Source: Tissierellia bacterium
GTDB lineage: Bacteria; Bacillota; Clostridia; Tissierellales; Peptoniphilaceae
Length of the DNA: 64,000 bases
NCBI GenBank assembly: GCA_030532305.1
Contig: JAUNLJ010000001.1
Span: 84,605-148,604, forward strand
Reading direction: 5' to 3'
Both the position numbers and the translations under genes were made by a program. The first letter of the stretch is position 1. Every line of letters starts with the position of its first letter. The notes under the pieces are model-generated. The model did no database searches, was not told the origin of the DNA, and saw only the letters and a list, made by a program, of their open reading frames with translations. Of this stretch, positions 38,777 to 47,790 are shown in pieces.

Positions 38777-40424
38777 AGTCTTCCTTAAGTCGGAAGGTCT
38801 GGGGGGCCTTTTTATAGACCAAGACCAGGGCCACCACCGAATAGATAAGGGCCAGGCCAATAAAGAGGGGGGCCATCCACTTAAATTCTGTCCCCATCAT
38901 CATGGTCAAGTAGGAAAAGAGGTAAACCCCTAGGCTGACCACATGGTAGGAAGGGCTCTTGACATCCTTATCTCCCGTGTAGGGCTGGAAGATATAGTAA
39001 ACAAACAGGGTGTGGACCGAAAAGAAGACCATAAGCCCCAAAAGCTGGAGGGCCAGAATAAGGACCTCCTTGGGGTCTAGGCCATAGTAGAGGGTCAAGA
39101 GGACCAGGTAGGCCGTTAGGACCAGGTTAATCAGACTATTCCACAGGATGGTCTTTCTAAGCCGGAGGGTAAACATCCTTAAAAGGTCCTTGGGCCGGCT
39201 GTAAAAGCCATATTGGAGGAGGGCCTGGTCGCAGTTGATAAAGAAGGTTCGGGTGAGAAACTCCTGGTTAAAAAGTAGGTAGGACATAAGGGGAGCATAG
39301 GCCGCCACGGAGGGCAAAAATTCCCCCAGCCCCCTCCCAAAGTCCCCCTTAGAGACCCAGGGGGTTAGGGGAATAATAAAAAGGGTGGACAAGAGGAGGG
39401 CCAGGATCCCCGCCTTAATAAGAACTGGCTTTAAGAGGAGGCGGCGGTGCCTTTGGAAAAAGAGCTCATTTAAAAGCCCATAGCCTTCCAGGTCTCCTGC
39501 CAGGTCCTTGGTCCCCTCCAGGTCCTGGTCCTTTAGGGCCACCCTCTGCTTTAGGGCCTCCTGCTGTCCCTTTTGGGAGAGACCATAAATATCCTCAATA
39601 CCCTGGCCAAGGATCTTCAGGTCCCTTAGATAGTGGGGATACTTATAAAGATAGACCCCAGAGAAGAGGGCCACTGGCAAGACCAAGAGAGACCAGGGGC
39701 CAGCGGCCAGGGCCAAGAGATTAATGTTAAAAAGGCTAAGGGCCAGGACCATCCCCCCTATTCCTCCTATTAGAAAAAATACATAAAGAAGAGGGCCTGC
39801 CTTTGTTTCCAAGGGGAAAATCCCCCGTTTGGCCAGGGCCACATGGATCCCATTGCCTATAATTTGAGTTAGGTAGATAAGGAAGGGCAAGCGAAAGGCC
39901 AGAACCAGGGGCAAGACAGGAGGGCTTCCAGGATCCATGGCCTTTGCCAGCCCGCCTACAAGGGCCAGAAGGGCAAACTGAACCAGGGCCTTAGACAGGG
40001 GCATAAAAAAGATTTCCCCAAGAATAGTCTTTCTGGGGTTCATATAAAAAAAGCTATAAAACTGCCAGTGCTTTTCCTTGTTCATGTACTGGACATGGCT
40101 AAGAAGGGCAGTAAACCAATAAAACCACAGGCCAGAAGACAAGACCCAAGTGAAAAGGTCCAGGTCTGTCAACTGGGAAAGGGGGATGTAAAGCAGGCGA
40201 AGGACCAGACCCAAGATGGCAAACTGAATAAGAATAGATGGTAAATCAAAGATAAAGTTAGCCAGGGGCGAAACCACAAAAAACAAGCTCTTTAACTTGG
40301 AAAAGCTGTAGTCCTTTCCAGGAGCCAGCCTTTTTAAAAGGGGGAGGGCCCGTAAAAAACGAAAGAAGTTATTAACCCGAATCCGGATCCCATATTCTAG
40401 ATTGATCTTATAGGCCTCAAACAT
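38775..40424 (-). CDS. ABC transporter permease-like membrane protein
   Basis: About 549 aa with twelve or so hydrophobic segments in two clusters, separated by a cytosolic Gln/Lys-rich region near residues 285-330 (GQQEALKQRVALKDQDLEG). No extracellular domain of the FtsX type is seen. It overlaps the ATPase gene by 8 nt, so the two form an ABC system, probably an exporter or an ABC-2-like unit of unknown substrate. The start is the ATG at 40424, preceded by AAGGGGAG. Confidence 0.7.
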   Translation of the reverse strand: MFEAYKINLEYGIRIRVNNFFRFLRALPLLKRLAPGKDYSFSKLKSLFFVVSPLANFIFDLPSILIQFAILGLVLRLLYIPLSQLTDLDLFTWVLSSGLWFYWFTALLSHVQYMNKEKHWQFYSFFYMNPRKTILGEIFFMPLSKALVQFALLALVGGLAKAMDPGSPPVLPLVLAFRLPFLIYLTQIIGNGIHVALAKRGIFPLETKAGPLLYVFFLIGGIGGMVLALSLFNINLLALAAGPWSLLVLPVALFSGVYLYKYPHYLRDLKILGQGIEDIYGLSQKGQQEALKQRVALKDQDLEGTKDLAGDLEGYGLLNELFFQRHRRLLLKPVLIKAGILALLLSTLFIIPLTPWVSKGDFGRGLGEFLPSVAAYAPLMSYLLFNQEFLTRTFFINCDQALLQYGFYSRPKDLLRMFTLRLRKTILWNSLINLVLTAYLVLLTLYYGLDPKEVLILALQLLGLMVFFSVHTLFVYYIFQPYTGDKDVKSPSYHVVSLGVYLFSYLTMMMGTEFKWMAPLFIGLALIYSVVALVLVYKKAPQTFRLKED

Positions 40425-41133
40425 CTTGGGTCTCCCCTTCCCCACTAAGGATCCGGATGATCTCCCCTTCAAATTCAGGATCCCTTAGCTTTTGGCCGTC
40501 TAGGGGGTGGAGCAGGCCCTGGTTAAGGATAACCAGGTCATCACAAATATCCTGGGCCAGTTGGAGGATATGGGTGGAAAAGAGGATAATATGCTGGGCC
40601 TCCATGGTCTTTATAAGCTTCTTGATTTGTAGCTGGACCACCACATCCAGGGAGGTCAAGGGCTCGTCCATGAGGATGACCGGGGGAGACAGGAGCAAGA
40701 ACATCATCATCTGGAGCTTGTTCCGGGTCCCCAAACTGTAGGACTGGATCAGCTGGTTTTCATATCTTTTTTCAAAACTCAAAAGGGAAAAAAGCTCTTC
40801 CAGGTCCCAGCGGCCCCGGATCTGGTCTCGGTTGACATCCATAAAAAATTGGATAAACTCCCTGCCTGTCAAGAAGTTGGGCAAGAGGGGGGAGGCCACC
40901 ATATAGAAGATGTCTTCCTGGGCCAGGGGCCGGGTCTTCTCCCCCTCCTTAAGATAGATCTTCCCCTGGTCCTTTTTCTTTTTCTCTGATATGAGGTCAA
41001 AAAGGGTGGTCTTGCCAGACCCATTTCGGCCTAAGAGGGCATAGATCTTGCCCTGGTCAAAGCTTCCACTGGCCCCCCTTAAAACCTGGTTGTCCCCAAA
41101 GGACTTATGTATATTTTCTAGTATCAGCTGCAT
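40417..41133 (-). CDS. ABC transporter ATP-binding protein
   Basis: 238 aa. Walker A GRNGSGKTT near residue 35, Q-loop and signature region reading IQSYSLGTRNKLQM (a degenerate LSGGQ, here YSLGTRNK), Walker B VILMDEPLTSLD and switch His (FSTHILQLA). The degenerate signature matches ATPases of ABC-2-type exporters. The start is ATG 41133 after AAAGGAGAGG. A structured RNA with its own terminator ends about 90 nt upstream. Confidence 0.88.
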   Translation of the reverse strand: MQLILENIHKSFGDNQVLRGASGSFDQGKIYALLGRNGSGKTTLFDLISEKKKKDQGKIYLKEGEKTRPLAQEDIFYMVASPLLPNFLTGREFIQFFMDVNRDQIRGRWDLEELFSLLSFEKRYENQLIQSYSLGTRNKLQMMMFLLLSPPVILMDEPLTSLDVVVQLQIKKLIKTMEAQHIILFSTHILQLAQDICDDLVILNQGLLHPLDGQKLRDPEFEGEIIRILSGEGETQDV

Positions 41134-41224
41134 AGAACCTCTCCTTTCGTCACCCCTCCAGTATAGCAAAAAAAGTAAAGAGGGGGCAAGGCTCCCTCTT
41201 TCTTTAGTAAATTAAATTTAAGTA

Positions 41225-41390
41225 AAAATAAAGAAGGCTCCAATCACGCAGACTGAAGCCTTCTCCTCCCCCTCTTGAGGTACATATTTACTTGGGCCAC
41301 CGGCTAAACTTACTCCCGTCGTTAAGCAGGTAGGTAATACTTAAATATTACTACGATTTCGCACCCAGTTAAATTCCTACCTCGTTTATT
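41225..41390 (-). ncRNA. structured RNA of unknown class
   Basis: About 160 nt on the - strand. GAGGTA (41378-41383) pairs with TACCTC (41277-41282) to close a domain. Inside are a hairpin TAGTAATA...TATTACCTA, a possible ACTGGG/GCCCAAGT stem, and purine-rich single strands (GACGGGAGTAAG, TTAGCCGGTGG). The internal CCTACC can also pair with the 5' GGTAGG, giving a second fold. A terminator hairpin GAAGGCT/AGCCTTC (41233-41263) with TTTATTTTT follows. It does not match the riboswitches I know well (SAM, TPP, FMN, lysine, cobalamin, purine, glycine, c-di-GMP). The raiA-type RNA of clostridia is one untested candidate. It may be a free-standing small RNA or the leader of the ABC exporter. Confidence 0.6.
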
Positions 41391-41396
41391 ATTATA
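41391..41396 (-). promoter_or_regulatory. -10 element of the structured RNA
   Basis: TATAAT preceded by TGT (extended -10) on the - strand, 8 nt before the GAGGTA strand, so transcription would begin almost at the base of the closing stem. The -35 is weak (CTGTTA, 17-nt spacer). Confidence 0.6.
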
Positions 41397-41562
41397 ACAT
41401 AGATTTTCAAAATTAACAGGGTTTTTGTAAAATTTATTAAATTTTTTTAGGGTTTTTGTAAATTCCTGGGCCTGCTTGGGTCCCTAGCTTGGCCTAGCTT
41501 GCACCATAAAAATTCCAAGGACCAGCTAGCTGGGCCTGTCCTCCCCTAGAGGAGGGCAGCAA

Positions 41563-41592
41563 AAAACGGTGGCCAGGCCACCGTTTTTAAGT
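41563..41592 (-). terminator. terminator of thl-crt-hbd
   Basis: AAAACGGTGGCC pairs with GGCCACCGTTTT, followed by TTTGC on the - strand. Another hairpin, CCTCCCC/GAGGAGG, lies just beyond at 41541-41558. Confidence 0.85.
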
Positions 41593-41600
41593 CCTTAGAT

Positions 41601-42443
41601 TTACTTGCTGTAGTCGTAGAAGCCCTTGCCACTCTTGCGGCCAAGAAGTCCACCACGAACCATCTTCCTTAGTAGGGGATGGGCACGGTATTTGCTATCG
41701 CCAAATTCAGAGTAAAGAACGTCCATGATGGCCAAGCAAACGTCAAGTCCAATAAGGTCGCCTAGTTCTAGGGGTCCCATGGGGTGGTTTGCGCCTAACT
41801 TCATGGCAGTGTCAATATCTTCAACTGTGGCAATGCCATCGCCAAGGATGGAGATACCTTCGTTGATCATGGGGATAAGGATACGGTTAACTACGAATCC
41901 AGCACATTCTTGTACTTCTACTGGAGTCTTACCGATTTCTCTGGAAAGGTTAAGGATGATTTCTGTAACTTCTGGATCAGTGTTTACGCCGTTGATGATT
42001 TCGATAAGTTTCATGACATGGGCTGGGTTAAAGAAGTGCATACCGATAACCTTGTTTTCACGACCAGTGGCAGCCGCAATGTCAGTGATGCTTAGTGAGG
42101 AAGTGTTTGTTGCGAAGATAGTTTCTTCTTTACAAGCTTCATCTAGTTCCTTAAGAATGTTCTTTTTCTTTTCAGGATCTTCGGAAGTCGCTTCGATGAC
42201 GATATCGCATTCAGCTAGGTCCTTAAGTTCAGTTGTGCAAGAAATGCCTGCAACAGCCTTGTCAGCTGCTTCTTGAGTCATTCTTTCTTTAGCAACACTC
42301 TTGTTAAGTTGTTTTTCAACTCTAGCCTTTAAAGCTTCAGTACGGTCCATTGCGCCACCGCGGACAATAACTTCATGGTGGGGAGCAATAACTTGAACAA
42401 TACCAGTTGCCATAGCACCTGAACCAACAACACCTATTTTCAT
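41601..42443 (-). CDS. hbd: 3-hydroxybutyryl-CoA dehydrogenase
   Basis: 280-aa NAD(P)-dependent enzyme that interconverts acetoacetyl-CoA and 3-hydroxybutyryl-CoA in the C4 (butyrate) pathway. Rossmann motif [12 protein letters not shown] at the N-terminus, catalytic His in [17 protein letters not shown] near residue 138, [11 protein letters not shown], and the C-terminal [14 protein letters not shown]. Last gene after thl and crt; GGAGGAATGTACAA precedes the ATG. The usual GSGTMG pattern reads GSGAMA. Confidence 0.95.
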   Translation of the reverse strand: MKIGVVGSGAMATGIVQVIAPHHEVIVRGGAMDRTEALKARVEKQLNKSVAKERMTQEAADKAVAGISCTTELKDLAECDIVIEATSEDPEKKKNILKELDEACKEETIFATNTSSLSITDIAAATGRENKVIGMHFFNPAHVMKLIEIINGVNTDPEVTEIILNLSREIGKTPVEVQECAGFVVNRILIPMINEGISILGDGIATVEDIDTAMKLGANHPMGPLELGDLIGLDVCLAIMDVLYSEFGDSKYRAHPLLRKMVRGGLLGRKSGKGFYDYSK

Positions 42444-42528
42444 TTGTACATTCCTCCTTAAAATTTGGATAATTTGTGTATCTATCGTTCAGTTTTTAGG
42501 CGCCTCCCTAAGGAGGCACCTAAATAAC

Positions 42529-43320
42529 CTACTTCCCTTTATAGTCTACTTCTTCCTTGTTCAAGAAGGCAGCCATACCTTCCTTTTGGTCTTCTGTAGC
42601 AAAGCATAGGGCAAAGTTTGCCTTTTCAATATCCATGCCTGTGTCAATGTCGGCTTGTAGGCCATTGACAATGGCTTTTTTAGCATAGCTGACTGCCCTG
42701 GGGGCGTTTTTAGCTATGGCCTTGGCTAGCTTATTGGCTTGGTCCATAAGCTCATCGGCTGGATAAAGACCGTCTACTAGGCCATAGTCTAGGGCCACAG
42801 GGGCCTTAATGGTCTTGGCTGAGTAGATGAGCATCTTGGCCTTGCCCACCCCAATGGTTCTGGCTAGTCTTTGGGTTCCACCAAAACCTGGCGTAATGCC
42901 TAGGCCTGTTTCAGGCTGCCCAAAAAGGGCCTTGTCTGAAGCCAGGCGGATGTCACAGGCTAGGGCCAATTCGCATCCTCCACCTAGGGCAAAACCGTTG
43001 ACGGCTGCAATAACGGGCTTACTATGTTTTTCTATCATGAGGAAGGTGTCCATGCCTAGTTTAGCAAAGCTGTGAGCCTGGCTGGCATCTAGGGGCTGCA
43101 TTTCAGAAATATCAGCACCTGCTACAAAGGACCGACCTTCTCCTGTTAGGATAATCACTCTGGTTTCTTCAGCGTCTTCTAGACGGCGAAAACAGTCGTT
43201 TAGTTCCTTTAAGACCTCGGAATTTAAAGCATTTAAACTTTCGGGCTTATTGATTTTAACTGTTGTGATGGCTCCATCTTGTTCAACAATTAAATACTTA
43301 TAATCTACTGAAGCAGTCAT
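42529..43320 (-). CDS. crt: enoyl-CoA hydratase / crotonase
   Basis: 263-aa crotonase-fold protein. The oxyanion-hole motif GEGRSFVAGADISEM near residue 60 and the catalytic Glu region FALGGGCELALACDIR and PETGLGITPGFGGTQRL match short-chain crotonases, which hydrate crotonyl-CoA. It sits between thl and hbd, making acetyl-CoA-to-crotonyl-CoA a single operon. AGGAGG precedes the ATG. Butyryl-CoA dehydrogenase and Etf genes, often in the same clostridial operon, are absent here. Confidence 0.93.
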   Translation of the reverse strand: MTASVDYKYLIVEQDGAITTVKINKPESLNALNSEVLKELNDCFRRLEDAEETRVIILTGEGRSFVAGADISEMQPLDASQAHSFAKLGMDTFLMIEKHSKPVIAAVNGFALGGGCELALACDIRLASDKALFGQPETGLGITPGFGGTQRLARTIGVGKAKMLIYSAKTIKAPVALDYGLVDGLYPADELMDQANKLAKAIAKNAPRAVSYAKKAIVNGLQADIDTGMDIEKANFALCFATEDQKEGMAAFLNKEEVDYKGK

Positions 43321-43362
43321 TAAATCCTCCTAAGTTGGATTTCTCTTTTCTTGGGGACTCTC

Positions 43363-44544
43363 TTAGTCTCTTTCTACCACAAGGGCAGTACCCATACCGC
43401 CACCGATACATAGGGTAGCTAGACCCTTCTTAGCATCTCTTTCTTTCATGGCATAAAGTAGAGTGGTTAGGATTCTGGCTCCAGATGCACCAATGGGGTG
43501 ACCAATGGCAATGGCACCACCCTTAACGTTAACCTTGTCCATATCAAATTCAAGGTCTTCAGCTACCTTGCAAGCTTGAGCGGCAAAGGCTTCGTTGGCT
43601 TCAACAAGGTCTAGGTCCTTAACTTCAAGACCAGCTTTTTCAAGGGCTTTTCTAGAGGAAGGAATAGGTCCAGTTCCCATGATCTTTGGATCTACACCAG
43701 CTGAAGCATAGGATAGGATAGTAGCTAGAGGTTCAACACCAAGTTCTTTGGCTTTTTCTTCGCTCATAACCACAAGCATAGCTGCGCCATCGTTGATACC
43801 AGAAGCGTTAGCTGCTGTTACAGTACCTTCTTTAGCAAAGGCAGGTTTCATACCGGAAATGCTTTCTGCAGTTACGCCGTCACGGATGTATTCGTCTGTA
43901 TCCACAACAGTAACCTTGCCCTTACGTCCCTTAACTTCTACAGGAACGATTTCTGCTTCGAAAAGACCTTCTGAACGGGCCTTGGATGCTCTTTGTTGAG
44001 AAAGGGCAGCAAGTTCGTCTTGTTGTTCCCGAGTAATATTAAATTGTTCTGCAATGTTTTCTGCAGTTACGCCCATGTGGTAGTTGTTGAAGGCTTCCCA
44101 TAGACCGTCTTTGATCATTTCGTCTACAAGTTTCTTGTCGCCCATTCTAGCTCCCCAACGAGATTCATAGCTAAGGAAGGGGGCCATGGACATGGATTCG
44201 GCTCCACCAGCTAGAACGATGTCAGCATCGCCAGCCTTAATAATTTGAGCAGCTAGAGAAACAGCCCTTAAACCAGACCCACAAACCTTGTTGATGGTCA
44301 TAGCGGGTGTTTCCTTTGGAATACCTGCGTTCATCATGACTTGGCGAGCCATGTTTTGGCCTTGGCCAGCTTGGAGTACGTTACCGATAAGTACTTCGTC
44401 TACGTCTGTAGGTTGGATCCCAGCTCTTTCTATGGCTGCCTTAGCAGCAACAACACCTAGGTCTACAGCAGATACATTTTTAAAAGCGCCACCAAAAGCT
44501 CCGACAGGTGTTCTGGCTGCACTGGCAATGACAACTTTTTTCAT
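43363..44544 (-). CDS. thlA: acetyl-CoA acetyltransferase (thiolase)
   Basis: 393-aa degradative/biosynthetic thiolase. Nucleophile Cys88 lies in [11 protein letters not shown], His in NEAFAAQ and [11 protein letters not shown], and the second Cys in [10 protein letters not shown]. In this organism it would split acetoacetyl-CoA from lysine fermentation into two acetyl-CoA, or run in the direction of C4 synthesis. The start is ATG 44544, behind AAGGAGG; the longer frame is upstream leader. Codon use here and in the lysine genes favours a narrower set than neighbours, as for highly expressed genes. Confidence 0.96.
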   Translation of the reverse strand: MKKVVIASAARTPVGAFGGAFKNVSAVDLGVVAAKAAIERAGIQPTDVDEVLIGNVLQAGQGQNMARQVMMNAGIPKETPAMTINKVCGSGLRAVSLAAQIIKAGDADIVLAGGAESMSMAPFLSYESRWGARMGDKKLVDEMIKDGLWEAFNNYHMGVTAENIAEQFNITREQQDELAALSQQRASKARSEGLFEAEIVPVEVKGRKGKVTVVDTDEYIRDGVTAESISGMKPAFAKEGTVTAANASGINDGAAMLVVMSEEKAKELGVEPLATILSYASAGVDPKIMGTGPIPSSRKALEKAGLEVKDLDLVEANEAFAAQACKVAEDLEFDMDKVNVKGGAIAIGHPIGASGARILTTLLYAMKERDAKKGLATLCIGGGMGTALVVERD

Positions 44545-44648
44545 AACAACTTCCTCCTTGTTCATTGATTGTTTTTTAATATGGGTTTCGCTTATCTTTC
44601 CAAGATATCTTAGGAACATGAATATCTTTAACCTTTAAGCTTAAGTTT

Positions 44649-44677
44649 ATTATAATAAAAAAGACCTAAGCCGTCAA
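44649..44677 (-). promoter_or_regulatory. promoter of thl-crt-hbd
   Basis: TTGACG (44672-44677) and TATAAT (44649-44654) are separated by 17 nt on the - strand, a strong housekeeping promoter 105 nt before the thl ATG. Confidence 0.85.
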
Positions 44678-44682
44678 ATGGT

Positions 44683-44700
44683 TTGTCACATTTTTAACAG
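44683..44700 (-). promoter_or_regulatory. Rex-like operator
   Basis: CTGTTAAAAATGTGACAA on the - strand matches the Rex consensus TTGTTAA-N4-TTAACAA at 11 of 14 defined positions. It lies 5 nt upstream of the thl -35. Rex senses NADH/NAD and controls these genes in clostridia. Confidence 0.5.
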
Positions 44701-45179
44701 TTTTTTTGAAAATGTTTTTATCACTGTGTTTTTTATTTAACAATTCTCTGTTTCCACTATATTTCTCATGGTATTTTAAGAGGTCTTCAAAATAATAAGC
44801 ATATGAGACCCGATAGGAACCAAATAATAGAGCCCTAAAACCCTATAATTAAAATTTATTATCGGTCCTTCTTGGGAATTTTTAGATAAAATCCCTTATC
44901 TTACCCGGCCCCTGGGTCCTACTTGTCTTCTATTATGCCCTCTTTCTTCTGGGCCGGTATTAAGCCTTCAATAAGTTTTGATTAAATTCCCCCTCCCCCT
45001 AGGAAAAGGTAATCTTTTTCCTCTCCAGCTTCCGGGCCTACACCTGGCCTGGACCCCTCTTCTAAGGGCTGGATAGTTTAAAGAAATTGAAAATTTTTTG
45101 AACCAGGGCTTGCCTTAGGAGCCTATCCCTAGGTCTCCCTCCTTAAAAGCTCAGCCAATAAACCTGGCCTTTCTCGCTA
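44701..45179. other. gene-free stretch upstream of thl
   Basis: No credible gene. Contents seen: AT-rich upstream sequence, a 61-nt element closed by GACC-CGATA and TATCGGTC (44807-44867) that could fold as an RNA stem, and a GGAAAAG/CTTTTTCC hairpin near 45002-45021. No promoter-gene pairing can be supported for either. Confidence 0.5.
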
Positions 45180-45216
45180 AAAAAGAGAGCCTGGTTCAGG
45201 CCCTCTTTTTTTGCTC
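45180..45216 (-). terminator. terminator of the SLH-amidohydrolase gene
   Basis: On the - strand AGAGGGCCTG pairs with CAGGCTCTCT (one mismatch) and is followed by TTTTTT. Confidence 0.75.
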
Positions 45217-45221
45217 TCTTC

Positions 45222-47480
45222 TTATTCTTCTACAGTGGCTAGCTTGTCAGATTGATAGACCCTTTCGCCAGCTACAAAGGTGGCTAGGGCTTCTATATCC
45301 TTAATTTCACTTTCAGGAATACTTAGGTAGTCCCTATCAATGATGGTAAAGTCGGCAAACTTACCCTTTTCAATAGAACCTATCCAGTCTTCTTGGAATT
45401 GGGCATAGGCTCCCCAGATGGTATAGGCTCTAAGGGCTTCTTCTCGAGTTAACTTTTGTTCTGGATACCATCCACCATCGGGCTTACCCTCCCGGGTCTG
45501 CCGGGTGACACCGGCATAAAGGCCGTGGAAGGGGTTGACTAGTTCAACCTGGGCATCGGTTCCGTTGGGAATAATAACGCCTGTATCTAGAAGGGTCCTC
45601 CAGGCATAGGCTCCCTTAATTCTTTCAGGGCCCATCCGGTCTTCTGCCATGTTCAGGTCTGAGGTGGCATGGACAAACTGCATGGAGGGGATAACCCCTA
45701 GCTCTTTAAAGCGTGGAATGTCTTCTGGAGCCAAAATTTGTGCATGTTCTATGGCAAACCTATAGTCTTTGCTGCCTAGTTCCTTAAAGACTTTTTCATA
45801 GGCGTCTAGGACTTGCCGGTTGGCTGCATCGCCTATGGCATGGGTATTGACTTGGAAACCATGCTTGGCTGCCCCGCTGACAAGCTGGTATAGCTCTTCA
45901 TCGGTGTATCTTCTATCTCCATAGTGGCCTTCCCGGTCTGAGTAGGGTTCTAGCATCCAGGCACTTCTGGCTCCCAAGGACCCGTCTGCCATCAGCTTGA
46001 TGGATCTAACGCTTAACTTGTTGTCATAAAGACCTACCCGGTCGGCTTCTGGTATCTTATAAAATTCATCGGCATCTTTTTGGGAGGCCATCATATAGAT
46101 TCTAAGGTCCACCTTCCCTTTTTCATAGGCGGCCTTTAGTCTTTCAAAACCTTCTCGGCTTTGGCCTGCATCTCTCACACTGGTAATCCCGTAGGAGAGG
46201 ATGTGGTCATTGGCTAGTTGGATGGCTTCTGCCAGTTTGCTTTCGCTGTCGGGTGCCTTGTTTTTGGTCACCAGGCCAGCCGCTGTATCAACCATAACCC
46301 CAATGGGCTCGCCTACTTGGATGTCTGGATAACGGCCTGCTAGATCATCTTCTTCATTCTTCCGGATGATTTCTCCACCTACAGGATTGGGGGTGGGGCC
46401 GGTGGCATCAATGGCGGACTCTTCCAGGGCCTTAGAGTTGACCCAGATGGCATGGCCACAAACCCGGGTCAAGACCACGGGGTTATCTGGAGCCACTGCA
46501 TCCAGTTCTGTCTTGCTGGGGAAGATGGCTGGGTCCCAAACCTCTTGGTTCCAGCCTCGACCCACGATCCAGTCCCCTGGTTGGGCATTTTGGGCCGCTT
46601 CTTTTACAGAGGCTAGGATATCTTCCTTGGGGGCCCAGAAGGCATCAATTTGTTGTAGTTTTGACCCTACGCCTGAGAAGTGCAGGTGGGAATCAATGAG
46701 GCCTGGAAGGACTGTCTGGCCCTCTAGGTCCACGATCTCGGTCTTAGGCCCTGTAAAGGCACGGGCTTCTTCTTCCTCCCCAACATAGATAAAGCGCCCA
46801 TTTTTAACTGCCATGGCTTCTACCTTGTCAAAGTTTTCATTGACTGTATAAATATTTCCATTGATATAGATGACATCGGCCTGGTCCTTCTCCATTAGCT
46901 TGGAGATAATCTTGGCTACCTCGGCCCGACTAATAAAGTTTTGAGGTTTAAATTCTCCATCTGGATAGCCCCCTATATAGCCTTCTGCACTGACTATCTT
47001 AAGAGGCTCTTGGGCATAGGCCTTGACCTTGGCTTGGTCCTTGAAGACGGGGGCTTCTTTGTCCATACCTTTAAGGTCAAAGGCCCTCACGATAACTGTG
47101 ACGGCTTCTTCTCGGCTGATAAATCTCTTGGCTTGGAAGGTCCCGTCAGGATAGCCCTTTATGTAGCCTTTATCCATGGCCAGGGCTAGGTCCTTATAAA
47201 ACCAGTCTCCTGTTTTCACATCTGAGAAGTTGACGGGTGCTTCCTTGCTTAGACCCAGGGTCCGGTTGATTATGGCTACAAATTCGGCCCGGGTCAATTT
47301 TTTCTCGGGCCTATAGGTCATATCTGCATAACCCCGTAGGATCTCGAGATCTGACAAGGCCATAATTTCTTTTTCCGCCCAGTGGTCCTTAATGTCTGTA
47401 AATCCACTGTCCCCTAGGGCCACCATGCCACTAGATAGGACCATGACTAGGGCCAAAAATAAGGCTAGTCTCTTTTTCAT
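45222..47480 (-). CDS. SLH-anchored amidohydrolase (YtcJ-like)
   Basis: 752-aa secreted protein. A signal peptide (about 1-23) is followed by three S-layer-homology domains (about 25-68, 84-132, 143-192), with FTDIKDHWAEKEI, YIKGYPDGTF and YIGGYPDGEF, which bind cell-wall polymers. From about 200 to 745 is an amidohydrolase-3 domain with metal motif GLIDSHLHF near residue 262, NTHAIGDAAN and AIEHAQ. YtcJ-like enzymes hydrolyse N-acyl amines and similar compounds and are usually cytoplasmic, so the surface-anchored fusion is unusual. Gene stands alone with strong promoter and terminator between the thl and kam operons. Substrate unknown; release of amino acids outside the cell is possible. Confidence 0.88.
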   Translation of the reverse strand: MKKRLALFLALVMVLSSGMVALGDSGFTDIKDHWAEKEIMALSDLEILRGYADMTYRPEKKLTRAEFVAIINRTLGLSKEAPVNFSDVKTGDWFYKDLALAMDKGYIKGYPDGTFQAKRFISREEAVTVIVRAFDLKGMDKEAPVFKDQAKVKAYAQEPLKIVSAEGYIGGYPDGEFKPQNFISRAEVAKIISKLMEKDQADVIYINGNIYTVNENFDKVEAMAVKNGRFIYVGEEEEARAFTGPKTEIVDLEGQTVLPGLIDSHLHFSGVGSKLQQIDAFWAPKEDILASVKEAAQNAQPGDWIVGRGWNQEVWDPAIFPSKTELDAVAPDNPVVLTRVCGHAIWVNSKALEESAIDATGPTPNPVGGEIIRKNEEDDLAGRYPDIQVGEPIGVMVDTAAGLVTKNKAPDSESKLAEAIQLANDHILSYGITSVRDAGQSREGFERLKAAYEKGKVDLRIYMMASQKDADEFYKIPEADRVGLYDNKLSVRSIKLMADGSLGARSAWMLEPYSDREGHYGDRRYTDEELYQLVSGAAKHGFQVNTHAIGDAANRQVLDAYEKVFKELGSKDYRFAIEHAQILAPEDIPRFKELGVIPSMQFVHATSDLNMAEDRMGPERIKGAYAWRTLLDTGVIIPNGTDAQVELVNPFHGLYAGVTRQTREGKPDGGWYPEQKLTREEALRAYTIWGAYAQFQEDWIGSIEKGKFADFTIIDRDYLSIPESEIKDIEALATFVAGERVYQSDKLATVEE

Positions 47481-47660
47481 TGATTCTTCCCTCCTTTTTT
47501 AAAATGCTCTATTTTTTGTCCAGGGGCTACAAGTAGCTTTCCTTTGTTTATGACAAGGTTTTCTTGCCTTGACAAAAGTCGCCTTCTTATTTATTCTGTT
47601 CCCAGTCTATATATCAGGCTGTCTTTCTGATTTTATGGGAATAAGGGCCCCTCTGTTTTA

Positions 47661-47690
47661 ATTATAAGGGAGGGGGTAAGACCTTGTCAA
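47661..47690 (-). promoter_or_regulatory. promoter of the SLH-amidohydrolase gene
   Basis: TTGACA (47685-47690) and TATAAT (47661-47666) with an 18-nt spacer on the - strand. The leader is about 175 nt and contains a CAAGG/CCTTG stem (about 47553-47573). The remaining part of this 310-bp gap holds the kam terminator. Confidence 0.75.
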
Positions 47691-47735
47691 TTAAATTGTT
47701 ATCGTTTTCCTATTTTCTTATTCCGCCTCCTGAAA

Positions 47736-47772
47736 AGAAAAAACTCACAGCCTGGGCCGTGAGTTTTTCTTC
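47736..47772 (-). terminator. terminator of the lysine fermentation operon
   Basis: AAAAACTCAC pairs with GTGAGTTTTT around a GC-rich loop, followed by TCTTTTC on the - strand, 20 nt after the kamE stop. Confidence 0.85.
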
Positions 47773-47790
47773 TATATTATATCGGACTTA

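Noticed and set aside
41401..41470. AGGGTTTTTGTAAA seen twice as a possible operator or CRISPR-like repeat
   Set aside because: Only two copies in an AT-rich stretch, no regular spacer; too little to call.
41725..42276. 183-aa open frame opposite hbd
   Set aside because: Shadow of a well-supported dehydrogenase gene; no start signal.
44807..44867. GACC-CGATA...TATCGGTC element as a small RNA gene
   Set aside because: The stem is plausible but no promoter or terminator fits it; listed only in the gap description.
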